NCBI GenBank assembly: GCA_002415485.1
Contig: DHYU01000021.1
Location: 1 to 8,362 of the forward strand
Length of the DNA stretch: 8,362 bases
Reading direction: 5' to 3'
From: Proteobacteria bacterium UBA5122
Lineage (GTDB): Bacteria; Pseudomonadota; Gammaproteobacteria; Tenderiales; Tenderiaceae
Shown here: positions 1 through 6,852 of the stretch, piece by piece
How positions within the stretch are numbered: the stretch's first letter is position 1
Layout: each line of letters opens with the position of its first letter
The notes under the pieces: model-generated
What the model was told of the DNA's origin: nothing
Seen by the model: only the letters and a program-made list of their open reading frames with translations
The model's database searches: none
Translations under genes and position numbers: made by a program

Positions 1-1
1 C

Positions 2-1132
2 ACCGTCCAGGAAGAGCGTAGAACCAGTCATATCCTCATTGAGGTTGATCACGAATCAGGTGATGATGCAGAGGCTCAAGCCCGTGATCGTATCGATGCG
101 TTGTTAGTACGAATTAATAACGGTGAGGCGTTTGAGGATGTTGCCAAGGACGCGTCTGATGATTTTGGTTCTGCCCGCGAAGGCGGAGATCTCGGCTTTT
201 TGATCCACGATTCAATGTTGGATAATGTTTATGCAGATGCTGCATTTGCGTTGGCTGAGGGCGAAGTCAGCGGTATTGTGCGTTCTACCTATGGTTTTCA
301 CATCATAAAATTAACTGGTGTTCGTACAGGTAGCGTTAAAACATTTGATGAAGTACGGGCGCAGCTTGAGCACGAATATCGCGCACGTGAAGCTGAAGAT
401 GCTTTTTATGACATGAGCGAACAATTGGCTAATCTGAGTTTTGAAAATCCTGATTCATTGGTGCCAGCAGCAGAAGCATTGGGTATTAAGGTATCGACTA
501 CTCCATTGTTCGGACGAGAGTTCGCGCCTGGATTTGCGGCTGATCCGAAGATTCGAGAAGTAGCGTTTTCTGATAACGTGCTACTGGTGGGAGCTAACAG
601 CGATGTTATTGAACTTGGTGAAGGGCGTGTTGCGGTCATCCGCGTTAAAGAGCATAAGCCCTCAGAAACGCGCTCATTCGACGAGGTGAAGGATCTTGTT
701 GCAGAGCAGCTCAAGCGTGAAAAAGCGGTGGCTCAAGCTAAATCTGACGGAACGGCAATGTTGGCTGCTATTAAGGAGGGTGGTGAGATTGCCGCTCTGG
801 CGAAAACGCATAACGTAAGTTGGGAGCGCCCGGGCGCTAGTAAGCGCGATAGCACCGCATTAATGCGTGAAGTCACTGAGCATGGATTCCGGATGGCTCG
901 CCCCGAGAGTGAGACCAAGCCCTCTGTCGATGGATTTAGCTTGCCAAGTGGGGATTACGCCGTCATTGCTGTTTTCAGCGTAGAAGATGGTGTCTTGGCT
1001 GAGCAAGATGAGGCTCAGCAACAAACCTTGGTGCAACAGCGTCAGCGTTATTATGGCGGCGCCGAACTCGAAGGCATTATTAAACGTCTGCGTGACAAGG
1101 CGGAAATTCGAGAACTACCTGAAAATATCTAA
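2..1132 (+). CDS. ppiD: PpiD-type periplasmic chaperone / peptidyl-prolyl isomerase, C-terminal part (5' end outside window)
   Basis: The reading frame is open from base 2 and gives 376 residues ending at TAA 1130-1132; the start lies upstream of the window. Visible residues 8-97 form a parvulin (rotamase) domain, with the SHILIEV opening strand, the GSAREGGDLGFL core and the closing YGFHIIKL strand. About 280 residues follow, including a second region with a DEV..LV.EQL helix. In E. coli PpiD (about 623 residues) the parvulin domain begins near residue 266 after an N-terminal membrane anchor, so roughly 250 residues are missing here, which fits. From family knowledge, PpiD is anchored in the inner membrane, faces the periplasm and assists proteins leaving the Sec translocon; the E. 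coli parvulin domain is reported to have little isomerase activity. SurA is the main alternative, but SurA has two clear parvulin domains and a different C terminus. Nothing resembling a terminator follows, so readthrough into the symporter gene is possible. Confidence 0.88.
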   Translation, partial: TVQEERRTSHILIEVDHESGDDAEAQARDRIDALLVRINNGEAFEDVAKDASDDFGSAREGGDLGFLIHDSMLDNVYADAAFALAEGEVSGIVRSTYGFHIIKLTGVRTGSVKTFDEVRAQLEHEYRAREAEDAFYDMSEQLANLSFENPDSLVPAAEALGIKVSTTPLFGREFAPGFAADPKIREVAFSDNVLLVGANSDVIELGEGRVAVIRVKEHKPSETRSFDEVKDLVAEQLKREKAVAQAKSDGTAMLAAIKEGGEIAALAKTHNVSWERPGASKRDSTALMREVTEHGFRMARPESETKPSVDGFSLPSGDYAVIAVFSVEDGVLAEQDEAQQQTLVQQRQRYYGGAELEGIIKRLRDKAEIRELPENI

Positions 1133-1177
1133 ACCCCGCCAGTAGGTGAGGTCGCAGCGCACGAGACTGGATCGTCG

Positions 1178-2488
1178 ATGAAACTAAAACTACACTGGCA
1201 AATTTTAATTGCACTTGTGCTGGCGGTGATCGCCGGCAGTCTCACCGGTACCGAAGGTTCCATCTTCGGTATCCGGTTCTACGAAATCTACGACTTCTTC
1301 GGCACCTTGTTTATGAATGCGCTGAAGATGATTGTGGTACCTCTGGTGGTTTCTTCCATTATCGTTGGAATATCCGGTATCGGCGGCGGTAAAGAACTGG
1401 GCCGTCTCGGTGGTAAAACAGTTATCTATTACGCAACCACTAGTCTGCTTGCGATCCTCATTGGTCTTGCCATCGTTAATACCACGCAGCCTGGCATTAT
1501 TGATGGTAAGCCGGCGAATCAGGTGTTGACCTTGGAAGGGGATGTCTCCGCATTGGAGTCCAAGGTTGAAGGAACCGGCATGCAGGATGTGGTCGAAATC
1601 TTCCTGCGCATGGTGCCTACCAATATCGTTGATGCGGCGGCCAATGGCCAAATGCTGGGGCTGATTTTCTTCAGTCTGTTGTTTGGTTATTTCATGACGC
1701 GTGTGGCGGAGCCGTACGCGACTTCGATGAAGACCTTCTGGCAGGGCGTGTTCGAAGTCATGATGAAAATCACCGATCTGGTGATGAAGTTTGCGCCTTA
1801 CGGGGTGTTCGCCCTAGTGGCAAAGGTGGTGGCGACCACCGGCCTGGCCGCGTTTGAACCGGTGCTGGTCTTTTTTGCCTCGACCTTGGCCGCGTTACTG
1901 TTCCATTTCTGTGTGACCATGCCGCTGATCTTGTTATTTGTCGCACGCGTTAATCCGCTGCGCATGTATAAGGCAATGGCACCAGCGCTATTGACGGCGT
2001 TTTCAACCGCGTCATCGGCGGCCACGCTGCCATTAACCATGGAATGTGTCGAGAAGAATGCCGGCGTGTCGAATCGCACCACCAGCTTTGTGTTGCCGCT
2101 GGGGGCAACGATCAATATGGACGGTACGGCGCTGTATGAATGTGTGGTGGTGTTGTTTATCGCCCAGGCATTCGGCTTGGAGTTGACGTTTGCCCAGCAG
2201 TTTATGGTGGTGGTGCTCGCGCTGGTGACGTCGATTGGTGTTGCGGCGATCCCGTCGGCCAGTCTGGTCGCGATCTCGATCATCTTGACGGCGATGGGCT
2301 TGCCGTTGGAGGCCTTGGGGCTGGTGCTGGCGGTCGACCGGGTGCTCGACATGTGTCGCACCACAACGAACGTCTTCAGTGATGCCTGTGGGGCTGTGAC
2401 CATTGCCAAACTCGAAGGTGAGACGGGCGTGTTGACCGGGAATGACTCACCAGGGCAGGAAAAAAATCGTTCGCAGACTCACAGTTAG
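1178..2488 (+). CDS. Dicarboxylate/amino acid:cation symporter (DAACS family, GltP/EAAT-like)
   Basis: This 436-residue inner-membrane protein should couple uptake of glutamate, aspartate or a C4-dicarboxylate to Na+ or H+. It shows the family's core motifs in order: a serine-rich HP1 tip (STASSAATLP, residues 276-285), NMDGT (313-317), the HP2 segment TSIGVAAIPSAS (351-362) and the last helix DRVLDMCRTTTNVFSD (387-402). Aligned by eye to the archaeal homologue GltPh, substrate-contact residues D394, R397, T398, N401 and D405 correspond to D391, R394, T395, N398 and D402 here. The arginine that reads the side-chain carboxylate is kept, which favours acidic substrates over neutral ones. The RTTTNV wording resembles animal EAATs. 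The length is normal for bacterial members, with a polar C-terminal tail from about residue 411. The ATG at 1178 is preceded by a weak TGGA at 1168-1171. The gap to ppiD is 45 bases with no visible terminator or convincing promoter, and a strong terminator follows. The exact substrate and coupling ion are unknown. Confidence 0.92.
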   Translation: MKLKLHWQILIALVLAVIAGSLTGTEGSIFGIRFYEIYDFFGTLFMNALKMIVVPLVVSSIIVGISGIGGGKELGRLGGKTVIYYATTSLLAILIGLAIVNTTQPGIIDGKPANQVLTLEGDVSALESKVEGTGMQDVVEIFLRMVPTNIVDAAANGQMLGLIFFSLLFGYFMTRVAEPYATSMKTFWQGVFEVMMKITDLVMKFAPYGVFALVAKVVATTGLAAFEPVLVFFASTLAALLFHFCVTMPLILLFVARVNPLRMYKAMAPALLTAFSTASSAATLPLTMECVEKNAGVSNRTTSFVLPLGATINMDGTALYECVVVLFIAQAFGLELTFAQQFMVVVLALVTSIGVAAIPSASLVAISIILTAMGLPLEALGLVLAVDRVLDMCRTTTNVFSDACGAVTIAKLEGETGVLTGNDSPGQEKNRSQTHS

Positions 2489-2509
2489 AATGCAATATAA
2501 TAGACAAAC

Positions 2510-2549
2510 AAAAAGGCCAGGGTTAATTGAAGTAACCCTGGCCTTTTTT
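2510..2549. terminator. Bidirectional rho-independent terminator between symporter gene and fabI
   Basis: A perfect 16-bp inverted repeat (2510-2525 with 2533-2548, core GGCCAGGGTTA / TAACCCTGGCC) encloses a 7-base loop. Six T residues end the plus-strand side (2544-2549), and the A run on the left arm reads as a T run on the minus strand. It starts 21 bases after the symporter stop codon and lies 24 bases beyond the fabI stop codon, so it can terminate both convergent transcripts. Confidence 0.95.
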
Positions 2550-2572
2550 ATGTGGCGTTATGCGATGGGATA

Positions 2573-3358
2573 CTAATCCAATGCAGGCATACCGATGGTG
2601 TGGTAGCCACTGTCGACATAGATAATATCGCCGGTAATGCCCATCGCCAGATCCGAACAGAGGAAGGCCGAGGTGTTGCCGACATCTTCGATGGTGATGT
2701 TGCGGCGCATCGGCGCATTCTTCTCGACATGGCTCAGCATCGAGCGGAAGTCGCTAATACCGGCGGCGGCCAAGGTCTTGATCGGGCCGGCAGAGATGCC
2801 GTTTACACGGATGCCATCGGGACCCAGGCTGGAGGCCATATAACGCACATTTGCCTCGAGGCTGGCCTTGGCCAGACCCATGACGTTGTAGTTTGGCATA
2901 GCACGGACTGCACCTAGGTAGCTCATGGTCAGCATCGCGCCGTTGCGGCCTTCCATCATGTTGCGACCTTCTTTGGCCAGCGCAGCAAAGCTGTAGGAGC
3001 TGATCTCGTGCGCGGTGTTAAACGCTTCACGGGTCACTGCATCCAGATAATCACCTTCCAGAGCTTCACGCGGGGCGAAGGCCACCGAATGGATGATGAT
3101 GTCGACGTAGTTCCAATAATCATCCAGGCGTTCGAACACCTTTTCGATGTCTTTGTCGCTGGCAACATCGCAGGGGATGGTGACTTCGGAGCCGAGCTCT
3201 GCAGCCATCTTTTCCACTCGTGACTGTAGCTTCTCGTTTTGATAGGTGAAGGCCAATTCGGCCCCTTGGTTTTTCATGGCCTGAGCAACACCCCAGGCGA
3301 TTGAGCGGTTGCTGGCGAGGCCAACAATCAGGGCACGTTTACCGTCTAGAAATCCCAT
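2573..3358 (-). CDS. fabI: Enoyl-[acyl-carrier-protein] reductase [NADH] FabI
   Basis: FabI reduces trans-2-enoyl-ACP to acyl-ACP with NADH, the last step of each round of type II fatty acid elongation, in the cytoplasm. The 261-residue product matches the usual FabI length (E. coli 262) and opens with MGFLDGKRALIVG like E. coli FabI. It has the atypical short-chain dehydrogenase cofactor loop GLASNRSIAWG (13-23), CDVA (63-66), the SYLGA segment with Tyr147, and the catalytic Tyr157-x6-Lys164 in NYNVMGLAK. SAGPIKTLAA (189-198) is the substrate-loop region, and IEDVGN and FLCSDL follow towards the C terminus. The ATG at 3358 was chosen because AAGGAA lies four bases upstream on the minus strand and MGFL is the family's N terminus; an in-frame TTG at 3373 adds only five residues and overlaps that ribosome binding site. 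Residue 93 is Ala where E. coli has Gly. The gene is monocistronic, converges with the symporter gene and diverges from the importer operon. Confidence 0.97.
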   Translation of the reverse strand: MGFLDGKRALIVGLASNRSIAWGVAQAMKNQGAELAFTYQNEKLQSRVEKMAAELGSEVTIPCDVASDKDIEKVFERLDDYWNYVDIIIHSVAFAPREALEGDYLDAVTREAFNTAHEISSYSFAALAKEGRNMMEGRNGAMLTMSYLGAVRAMPNYNVMGLAKASLEANVRYMASSLGPDGIRVNGISAGPIKTLAAAGISDFRSMLSHVEKNAPMRRNITIEDVGNTSAFLCSDLAMGITGDIIYVDSGYHTIGMPALD

Positions 3359-3362
3359 AGTA

Positions 3363-3368
3363 TTCCTT
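3363..3368 (-). promoter_or_regulatory. Ribosome binding site of fabI
   Basis: On the minus strand the sequence reads AAGGAA-TACT-ATG. The purine-rich hexamer fits the anti-Shine-Dalgarno sequence and fixes the fabI start at base 3358, ruling out the in-frame TTG that overlaps it. Confidence 0.75.
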
Positions 3369-3482
3369 ATCAAGTGGTTGGTTCGTTAAGATTTAGCCAC
3401 GACCAATGCGGGACTGAGCTGCTTATATTACATGATGCGAAGGGGATTCGCCTAGCCATTGCCATTTTGCGCGGTTTACACC

Positions 3483-3511
3483 TTGTGAGCAGTGGCCAAG
3501 GTCGTTATGCT
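3483..3511 (+). promoter_or_regulatory. Candidate sigma-70-type promoter for the ABC importer operon
   Basis: TTGTGA (3483-3488) and TATGCT (3506-3511) are separated by exactly 17 bases; each matches four of six consensus positions. Initiation near 3518 would leave a leader of about 55 bases before the ATG at 3573. This is a visual match only, and hexamers of this quality occur often by chance. Confidence 0.3.
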
Positions 3512-3572
3512 GCTGCAAATCAAACGATTAGCGCCATGCTAACTCCCGGACACAAACAGGATAATTCTGGAT

Positions 3573-5441
3573 ATGGAAAAGCGCTTTACCTTTAAAGACC
3601 TTTTTGTCCTCTCTTTTCTGACGATTGTTTTCATCACCCTGTTGCTGACCATGTACATGGTCGATCGCCAATGGCAAAAAATGTCGCAAATGCAGCGCAA
3701 CATGGACGAACAGACCAACGATTTGCGCGGCCTGCGCACTGCCATGCAGACATTGGAGCAGCGACTGAGCAGTGGTCAACTCGTCAGCAATGCTCACGCA
3801 CCGGCAAATGGTGACGTGCCTGCCGCCTTCGGTCGCGCGCAGGCCGTGACACAGAATGAAGACTATGCGACAGGCGATTGGTCGATGCAGGCCTTTGGTA
3901 ACAACCTCGAAACGCTGACGCCGCTGGTGTCTTCCGATGCCTATTCCGGTGAAGTGCAGGGATATGTCTTTGAATCACTCTTGCAGCGCGATCCGGATAC
4001 CTTGGAATGGCAGGGTTTGATCGCCCGCGATTGGCAGGTCAGTGAAGATGGTCTGCGCTTTACCTTTCAACTGCGTAAGGATGTGGTGTTCTCTGATGGT
4101 CAGCCGCTGACCGCCCACGACGTGGCCTTTACCTTTGCCTTCATGATGACCGAGGCCATCGCCGCGCCGCGCCAACGTGCCTATTACCAAAAAATCAAGA
4201 GCGTGACCGCGACCAGTGACCACGAAGTGGTGTTTGAGTTCAGCGAGCCCTATTTCAACAGCATGTCGTTGGCTGGGGGCATGGCCGTGTTGCCGCGCCA
4301 TTTTTATGAGCCCTATTTAAAAGAACCAGAGGCCTTTAACCAATCCAAAGGTTTGTTGTTGGGCTCTGGCCCGTATCGTTTGAAAGACCCTAAGGGCTGG
4401 ACGCCAGATCAAGGCCTGGTGGAGCTGGAACGTAATCCACGCTACTGGGGGCCTGTGGTGCCGGCATTCGACAAACTGGTGTGGACCATCATCGTCAACG
4501 AGGCCGCACGACTCACCACCTTCCGTAATGGTGAAATCGATACCTACAGCGCCCGGCCACGCGAATATCAAACGCTGCTCGAAGACAAAGAGTTCATGGC
4601 CAAGGTGCATCACTTTGAATATATGAGCCCGGTCGCAGGCTACCGTTACATCGGCTGGAATCAGCTCAAGGACGGTAAACCGACGCCATTCGCCGATAAG
4701 CGCGTGCGTCAGGCGATGACCTATCTCACCGATCGTGAGCGTATCAATCAGGAGATCTATCTCGGCTACGCTGAAATCGCGATCAGCCCATTTAGTCCAC
4801 GTAGTAAGCAGCACGATCCTAAACTCAAGCCTCGTCCATTTGATGTCAACAAGGCCCTGGCCTTGCTGAAAGAGGCCGGTTATGAAGACCGCAACGGTGA
4901 CAGCGTGATTGAAGATGCCAAGGGTAATCCTCTGAAATTTGAGCTGGCCTTCCCGCAAGAGAGTGAAGATTACCGCCGCATGATCCTCTTCATGAAAGAT
5001 CTCTACGCGCGTGCCGGTGTTGTGTTGGAACCCAAACCCACCGAGTGGTCGGTGATGTTGGATATGATCAAAAAACGTAACTACGACGCGATGGCCATCG
5101 GTTGGACCAGTGGCATCGAGACCGACATCTACCAATACCTGCATGGAGATCAGACCAAGGATGGCGGCGATAACTTCATTGGTTATCAGAATCCGGAATT
5201 GGATCGTTTGATCGATGAGGCCCGGGCCACGGTCGATGAAGAAAAACGTATGCAGCTGTGGCGGCAGGTGGAAAACATCCTGTATGAAGACCAGCCCTAT
5301 ACCTTCTTGATGCGGCGTACGTCCTTGTCGTTCATCGACAACCGTTATCGCAATCTCAAAATCACCAACACGGGCTTAAACTTTGGCTTCACGCCGATCG
5401 AGAACTATGTGCCCGGCCCATTGCAGAAGTATGGTCACTAG
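3573..5441 (+). CDS. Membrane-anchored oligopeptide-type ABC transporter substrate-binding protein (SBP_bac_5 family) with coiled coil
   Basis: This 622-residue protein should capture the substrate, probably peptides, for the importer encoded downstream. Residues 11-30 form one long hydrophobic helix after a positively charged start (MEKRFTFKD). No signal-peptidase site follows closely, so the helix looks like an uncleaved inner-membrane anchor with the rest in the periplasm. Residues 30-65 form a regular heptad repeat: positions 30, 37, 44, 51, 58 and 65 are V, M, M, L, M and L, while 40, 54 and 61 are M, L and L. A polar, Ala/Gly-containing linker (about 66-97) leads to a family 5 binding domain (about 98-615). 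Its hallmarks are NLETLTPLVSSDA, IARDWQVSEDGLRFTFQLR, VVFSDGQPLTAHDVAFTF, GSGPYRL and ERNPRYWG. Usual OppA/DppA proteins are about 530-550 residues with a cleaved signal peptide; the extra length here is the anchor, coil and linker. An AGGA at 3558-3561 is a distant ribosome binding site. A lipoprotein is excluded because there is no lipobox cysteine. The ligand is unknown. Confidence 0.92.
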   Translation: MEKRFTFKDLFVLSFLTIVFITLLLTMYMVDRQWQKMSQMQRNMDEQTNDLRGLRTAMQTLEQRLSSGQLVSNAHAPANGDVPAAFGRAQAVTQNEDYATGDWSMQAFGNNLETLTPLVSSDAYSGEVQGYVFESLLQRDPDTLEWQGLIARDWQVSEDGLRFTFQLRKDVVFSDGQPLTAHDVAFTFAFMMTEAIAAPRQRAYYQKIKSVTATSDHEVVFEFSEPYFNSMSLAGGMAVLPRHFYEPYLKEPEAFNQSKGLLLGSGPYRLKDPKGWTPDQGLVELERNPRYWGPVVPAFDKLVWTIIVNEAARLTTFRNGEIDTYSARPREYQTLLEDKEFMAKVHHFEYMSPVAGYRYIGWNQLKDGKPTPFADKRVRQAMTYLTDRERINQEIYLGYAEIAISPFSPRSKQHDPKLKPRPFDVNKALALLKEAGYEDRNGDSVIEDAKGNPLKFELAFPQESEDYRRMILFMKDLYARAGVVLEPKPTEWSVMLDMIKKRNYDAMAIGWTSGIETDIYQYLHGDQTKDGGDNFIGYQNPELDRLIDEARATVDEEKRMQLWRQVENILYEDQPYTFLMRRTSLSFIDNRYRNLKITNTGLNFGFTPIENYVPGPLQKYGH

Positions 5442-5467
5442 TCTCAACAGGCCTTAAGTATTTCTGA

Positions 5468-6850
5468 ATGACCACCTATATTCTTAGACGATTGTTGTTG
5501 ATGATCCCGACCCTGCTCGGGATCACCATCGTTGTATTTGCCGTGATGGCATCGGCGCCCGGTGGCCTGAGCTCGCAGTCGCTGGTGGAGGGGCAGAATC
5601 TCGACCCCGAGGCCAAGGCGGCGATGGAGGCGTATTACAATCGCATCTATGGTCTCGACCAGCCCGCGCCGGTGCAATACCTGCGCTGGCTCAACAACAT
5701 CTCGCCTATCGGTTTTACCACCGATGAGGCGGGCGAGATCAATGGTTTCTCGTTGACCAAGGGCTCTGATCTTGGCACCAGTTTTCGTTATGGCCGACCA
5801 GTGGCCGATTTGTTGGAAGAACGTATCCCGATCACCTTGTTGTTGAACGTGCTGTCGTTGCCCATCATCTACATCATCGCGATCAGTATCGGTGTGCACG
5901 CAGCGACGCAGCGCGGTAAACCCTTCGATGTTGGCTCGAATGTGTTTATGTTGGTCCTATGGGCGATGCCGACCATGTTGGCTGGTGTGTTGTTGATTGG
6001 TTTTTTTGGCAGTGAAGAATATTGGCGTTGGTTTCCAACGGCGGGTTTGAGTAAACGCGATGCATTGGATATGCCATTCATGCCGCACTGGACCTCGTTC
6101 ACCGACGTGGTGCTGTTGGCGCTGGCCGTGATCGCCACCGTCGTCGCCTTTATCACCCTTAGTATCCGCGGCCATTGGCAGTTGCGCGCATCGATCATGG
6201 GCGTTGTAGGTTTTGCCTTGGGTTGGATGATGGCGGATGCTTTGCCGGGGGATGAGCTCAGCCTTGTGCATCCGTTGTTGGCGATCGGCGGTGCCGCGCT
6301 GATGGCAGGCATCGGTTACATGGATTACAAACCCTTTCGCACCGCGTGCATGGGGTTTGCCGGTTTGGGCATCGGTGTGGCGATCGGCGTCCAGCTGATG
6401 CAGGGCGAGTTTATCCGCGGTTTTCTGCTCGATCGCCTGTGGCATTTGATTCTGCCGGTGTTGTGTTTGTCGTATGGCGGCTTTGCCTTTCTGTCGCGAC
6501 TGACCCGTGGCGCGGTGCTCGAAAATCTGTTGTCCGACTACGCACGTACCGCCAAGGCCAAAGGGGTGGGGGAGCAGCAGGTGTTGTGGCGCCATGTGTT
6601 TCGTAACAGCCTGTTGCCGCTGATTACGCTGATGGCAGGTCTGTTGCCCGGATTGATCGGTGGTTCGGTCATCATCGAAGCGCTGTTCAGTATCGATGGC
6701 ATGGGCCGCCTGGCGATTGAGGCGGTGACGGCGCGCGACCGCGAATTGATCCTGTCATTGACGATGATCTCAGGCCTGCTGACCCTGGCCGGTTATCTGC
6801 TGGCCGATCTCTGTTACGCCATCGCCGATCCACGCGTGAGTTACGACTGA
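5468..6850 (+). CDS. Oligopeptide-type ABC transporter permease, OppB/DppB/YejB family, with an internal multi-helix insertion
   Basis: This is one half of the membrane channel of the importer. The 460-residue product begins with MTTYILRRLLLMIPTLLGIT, the typical opening of the B-type permease, then YGLDQPAPVQYLRWL, GSDLGTSFRYGRPV (99-112) and helices near 119-143 and 158-180. The EAA-type coupling loop that contacts the ATPase is at about 357-386 (DYARTAKAKGVGEQQVLWRH...RNSLLPLI), followed by helices near 382-405 and 430-450. Relatives are usually about 305-365 residues. The excess here lies at about 205-318, between FPTAGL and LWHLILPVLCLSYGGFAFLS, and includes about four extra hydrophobic segments (210-232, 240-256, 264-284, 292-310). 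The frame and base composition are continuous across it, so it does not look like a frameshift artefact. It starts 26 bases after the binding-protein stop with only a weak ribosome binding site, and its TGA overlaps the next ATG, indicating one operon. Confidence 0.92.
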   Translation: MTTYILRRLLLMIPTLLGITIVVFAVMASAPGGLSSQSLVEGQNLDPEAKAAMEAYYNRIYGLDQPAPVQYLRWLNNISPIGFTTDEAGEINGFSLTKGSDLGTSFRYGRPVADLLEERIPITLLLNVLSLPIIYIIAISIGVHAATQRGKPFDVGSNVFMLVLWAMPTMLAGVLLIGFFGSEEYWRWFPTAGLSKRDALDMPFMPHWTSFTDVVLLALAVIATVVAFITLSIRGHWQLRASIMGVVGFALGWMMADALPGDELSLVHPLLAIGGAALMAGIGYMDYKPFRTACMGFAGLGIGVAIGVQLMQGEFIRGFLLDRLWHLILPVLCLSYGGFAFLSRLTRGAVLENLLSDYARTAKAKGVGEQQVLWRHVFRNSLLPLITLMAGLLPGLIGGSVIIEALFSIDGMGRLAIEAVTARDRELILSLTMISGLLTLAGYLLADLCYAIADPRVSYD

Positions 6851-6852
6851 TG
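6848..6852 (+). promoter_or_regulatory. TGATG stop/start overlap between the two permease genes
   Basis: The TGA of the first permease (6848-6850) shares its final A with the ATG of the second (6850-6852). Upstream there is only a weak GTGAG (6836-6840), so the second permease is probably translated by termination-reinitiation, which would keep the two channel halves near equal amounts. Confidence 0.75.

Larger units (their letters stand above)
3359..3572. other. Divergent intergenic region between fabI and the ABC importer operon
   Basis: This 214-base region must hold the fabI promoter (minus strand) and probably the importer promoter (plus strand). On the minus strand I see AT-rich -10-like hexamers (TATAAG / TAATAT around 3422-3430) but no good -35 at the right distance. 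A short hyphenated repeat, GCGAA-5-TTCGC, lies at 3437-3451. No convincing small gene or terminator is visible. Confidence 0.7.

Noticed and set aside
1798..2409. Minus-strand open frame of 203 codons inside the symporter gene
   Set aside because: It is antisense to the conserved HP1-HP2 core of the symporter and is rich in Ser, Thr and Asn without any motif.
2460..2466. Run of seven A residues near the end of the symporter gene as a programmed slippage site
   Set aside because: It is in the non-conserved polar tail, 20 bases before the stop, with no stimulatory structure linked to it. The normal frame ends properly before the terminator.
3359..3373. Upstream TTG start adding five residues to FabI
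   Set aside because: It overlaps the AAGGAA ribosome binding site, and the family begins at MGFL.
3437..3451. Hyphenated inverted repeat GCGAA-5-TTCGC in the divergent intergenic region as an operator
   Set aside because: The five-base arms do not extend further, and such repeats are common by chance. No known regulator site was recognised.
4887..4922. EF-hand-like loop DRNGDSVIEDAK in the binding protein (residues 439-450)
   Set aside because: A D-x-D/N-G-D-G-like stretch after an AG(Y/W) motif is common in family 5 binding proteins, so it is not evidence of calcium control.
4317..5144. Open frame of 275 codons on the minus strand inside the binding-protein gene
   Set aside because: It is fully antisense to a well-supported family 5 binding protein, and its translation shows no recognisable motif. 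It is explained by the codon use of the plus-strand gene.
5957..6595. Minus-strand open frame of 212 codons inside the first permease gene
   Set aside because: It is rich in His, Gln and Arg as expected from the reverse of hydrophobic codons, shows no domain, and is antisense to a clear permease.
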